Origin: Bugula neritina
Lineage: Eukaryota > Bryozoa > Gymnolaemata > Cheilostomatida > Bugulidae
NCBI GenBank assembly: GCA_964035545.1
Contig: OZ037766.1
Location: 16,074,722 to 16,138,721 of the forward strand
Length of the DNA stretch: 64,000 bases
Reading direction: 5' to 3'
Made by a program: the position numbers and the translations under genes. Under the pieces are notes generated by a model. The model searched no databases and was not told where the DNA came from. It was given only the letters and a program-made list of their open reading frames with translations. Shown here in pieces: positions 62,851 to 64,000 of this stretch. Position 1 is the first letter of the stretch; each line of letters opens with the position of its first letter.

Positions 62851-63770
62851 TCACATGCGTATCACCAACTTTCCGATAACTTCTCTAGCCGCCATCTTTT
62901 CAAAGCCGTCATTTACCTGAAAAAGTGAATACATTTAGTAGGAAAACTAGAAACTTGAATATCTATATATGTGTGGAATAAGTATATTTCAAATTAAAAC
63001 TTCATTTTTGTTATTTTGTAATTAGAAATTTCAATTTAGTGAGTTCTTATAAATTGGAGAATTAATTTCACTGTAAAATATCTTTTTCAAATATTTCTTC
63101 ACAATAATTGATGATTCAAAATTACTACAAGATTTTTCAATCATCTTTGGATTAGAATATTTTAATTTGAACAGGTCAACACTTTATGAAAGAATAACCA
63201 CAATGCTTCATCACTTGAAACATATTCACCCTTTCTAATGGTATAGCCTCTTGAACCAGTGGGTTAATCTTGCCATCTAAAAATAAGTTGGTAATGATGT
63301 TAGCTGTCTCCTTAAACACTCCTGGTGGGGTAGTAGCGGTACCAGCCCACAATCCAGATACGGTTGCAGATTTGAGTAAGAGGATGTTAGCTGGTATCTT
63401 AGGAATGCCCGCAGTGTATCCAATAGTGATGAATCGGCCTTCGAAAGCTAAGCTGCATAAGAGGAACACATGCTGATACAGTTAGAGAGCCTTTGACTAG
63501 ATTGGAAACTGCAGAGTCAAATAGAAGTTGAATGGGTCGACATATGCAACTCAACACAAGTAGTGTGTAAACGCTAATAAAAGCATATTCTAACCTTTTG
63601 ACTAGATCAATAGCACCATCACCTCCAACAACATCAAATACAATGTCGACCCCTGAAGGTGCAATACTTTTTATTTCTTGTCTTATACTCTCTGATCTGT
63701 AATCTATGATATAATCTGCTCCAGATTTTCTCACTTGCTCGGATTTTTCTTTTCTACACATTCCAATAAC
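62851..63770 (-). CDS. Quinone oxidoreductase-like protein (MDR family), C-terminal part
   Basis: NAD(P)H-dependent medium-chain reductase of the quinone-oxidoreductase-like (QORL2) type. Three exons, 5' to 3': 63595-63770, 63230-63452, 62851-62916 (TGA); 154 residues visible. The first visible exon starts in phase 0 and belongs to the Rossmann cofactor domain (VIGMCRKEKSEQVRKSGADY, IDYRSESI, then GVDIVFDVVGGDGAID). The second has LAFEGRFITIGYTAGIPKIP, NILLLKSATVSGLWAG and the lid helix. The last ends REVIGKLVIRM, the usual C-terminal strand. The N-terminal catalytic domain and the glycine-rich GAAGGVG-type loop lie beyond the right edge. No zinc-ligand region is visible, so zinc dependence cannot be judged; the family is usually zinc-free. 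The exact substrate is unknown. Confidence 0.88.
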
Positions 63771-64000
63771 CTATGAAGGATATTATTTATAAGGTAACAG
63801 AAGCAAAGAGGTTAAAATATTTACAAAAAGAGTTTTGGTCTCAAAAGAAGTAATAACTGAGAACGTTACAAAAAATATTGCTGAGAATTTTACAGACATT
63901 AATTTTCTTAAACTAACATTTAAAACTGAAAAACTGTGGGAACAATTTTTGTAGCCTGAAATTATTACTAACCAAGAGTTTATACTCCAAAAACACTTAA
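63771..64000 (-). other. Intron of the MDR enzyme at the window edge
   Basis: AT-rich sequence upstream of the acceptor at 63771 (CTTCATAG/GTT). No exon is recognised before the window ends. Confidence 0.6.

Noticed and set aside
1-64000. CRISPR arrays, bacterial operons or integrated viral genes
   Set aside because: No regularly spaced repeats with unique spacers, no ribosome-binding-site-led gene strings and no recognisable viral or reverse-transcriptase coding sequence were seen.

Overview
The window is nuclear DNA of an animal, almost certainly an invertebrate. The genes are split into many short exons with canonical GT-AG introns. Non-coding DNA is roughly two-thirds A+T and carries tRNA-derived SINE-like repeats, MITE-like inverted-repeat elements and simple-sequence tracts. 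The gene set (annexin, type IV collagen with a full NC1 domain, TTC12, RMND1, COMMD9) is metazoan. TTC12 implies motile cilia and collagen IV implies basement membranes. I cannot name the phylum from sequence alone; a spiralian is plausible but unproven. No bacterial operons, CRISPR arrays or rRNA genes are visible, and I found no intact tRNA gene.

Layout: (1) 1-19.6 kb, + strand: an annexin lacking its 5' end (seven exons, up to 7.9 kb introns). Intron 4 contains two unassigned open stretches, best read on the minus strand. (2) 20.7-38.6 kb, - strand: a complete 27-exon type IV collagen chain convergent with the annexin, predicted at 1159 residues, which is short for the family. (3) 41.1-47.7 kb, - strand: TTC12, a TPR plus armadillo-repeat cytoplasmic factor for axonemal dynein assembly. 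One intron holds a 180-bp purine/pyrimidine tract and one 5' splice site is tandemly duplicated. (4) 47.7-51.4 kb: intergenic, with a small palindromic MITE, an LTR-like repeat and SINE pieces. (5) 51.4-55.4 kb, - strand: RMND1, a mitochondrial inner-membrane DUF155 protein, complete in nine coding exons, with a probable 5' UTR exon near 56.65 kb. (6) 55.4-60.0 kb: intergenic, rich in ACT/AGT-type simple sequence and two more LTR-like copies, the last ending 78 bp before the next start codon. (7) 60.0-62.5 kb, + strand: COMMD9, complete, 198 residues. (8) 62.9-63.8 kb, - strand: the C-terminal half of a quinone-oxidoreductase-like MDR enzyme, convergent with COMMD9 and running off the window.

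The genes do not form one pathway; they are ordinary housekeeping and structural neighbours. I found no clear new multi-gene system. The points most worth a second look are the short collagen IV chain with its unusual Ser/Thr/Ala-rich N-terminal segment, the duplicated splice donor in TTC12, the polypyrimidine tract beside another TTC12 donor, and the repeat families. All exon boundaries were derived by hand from splice signals, reading phase and remembered family sequences; none has transcript support here.
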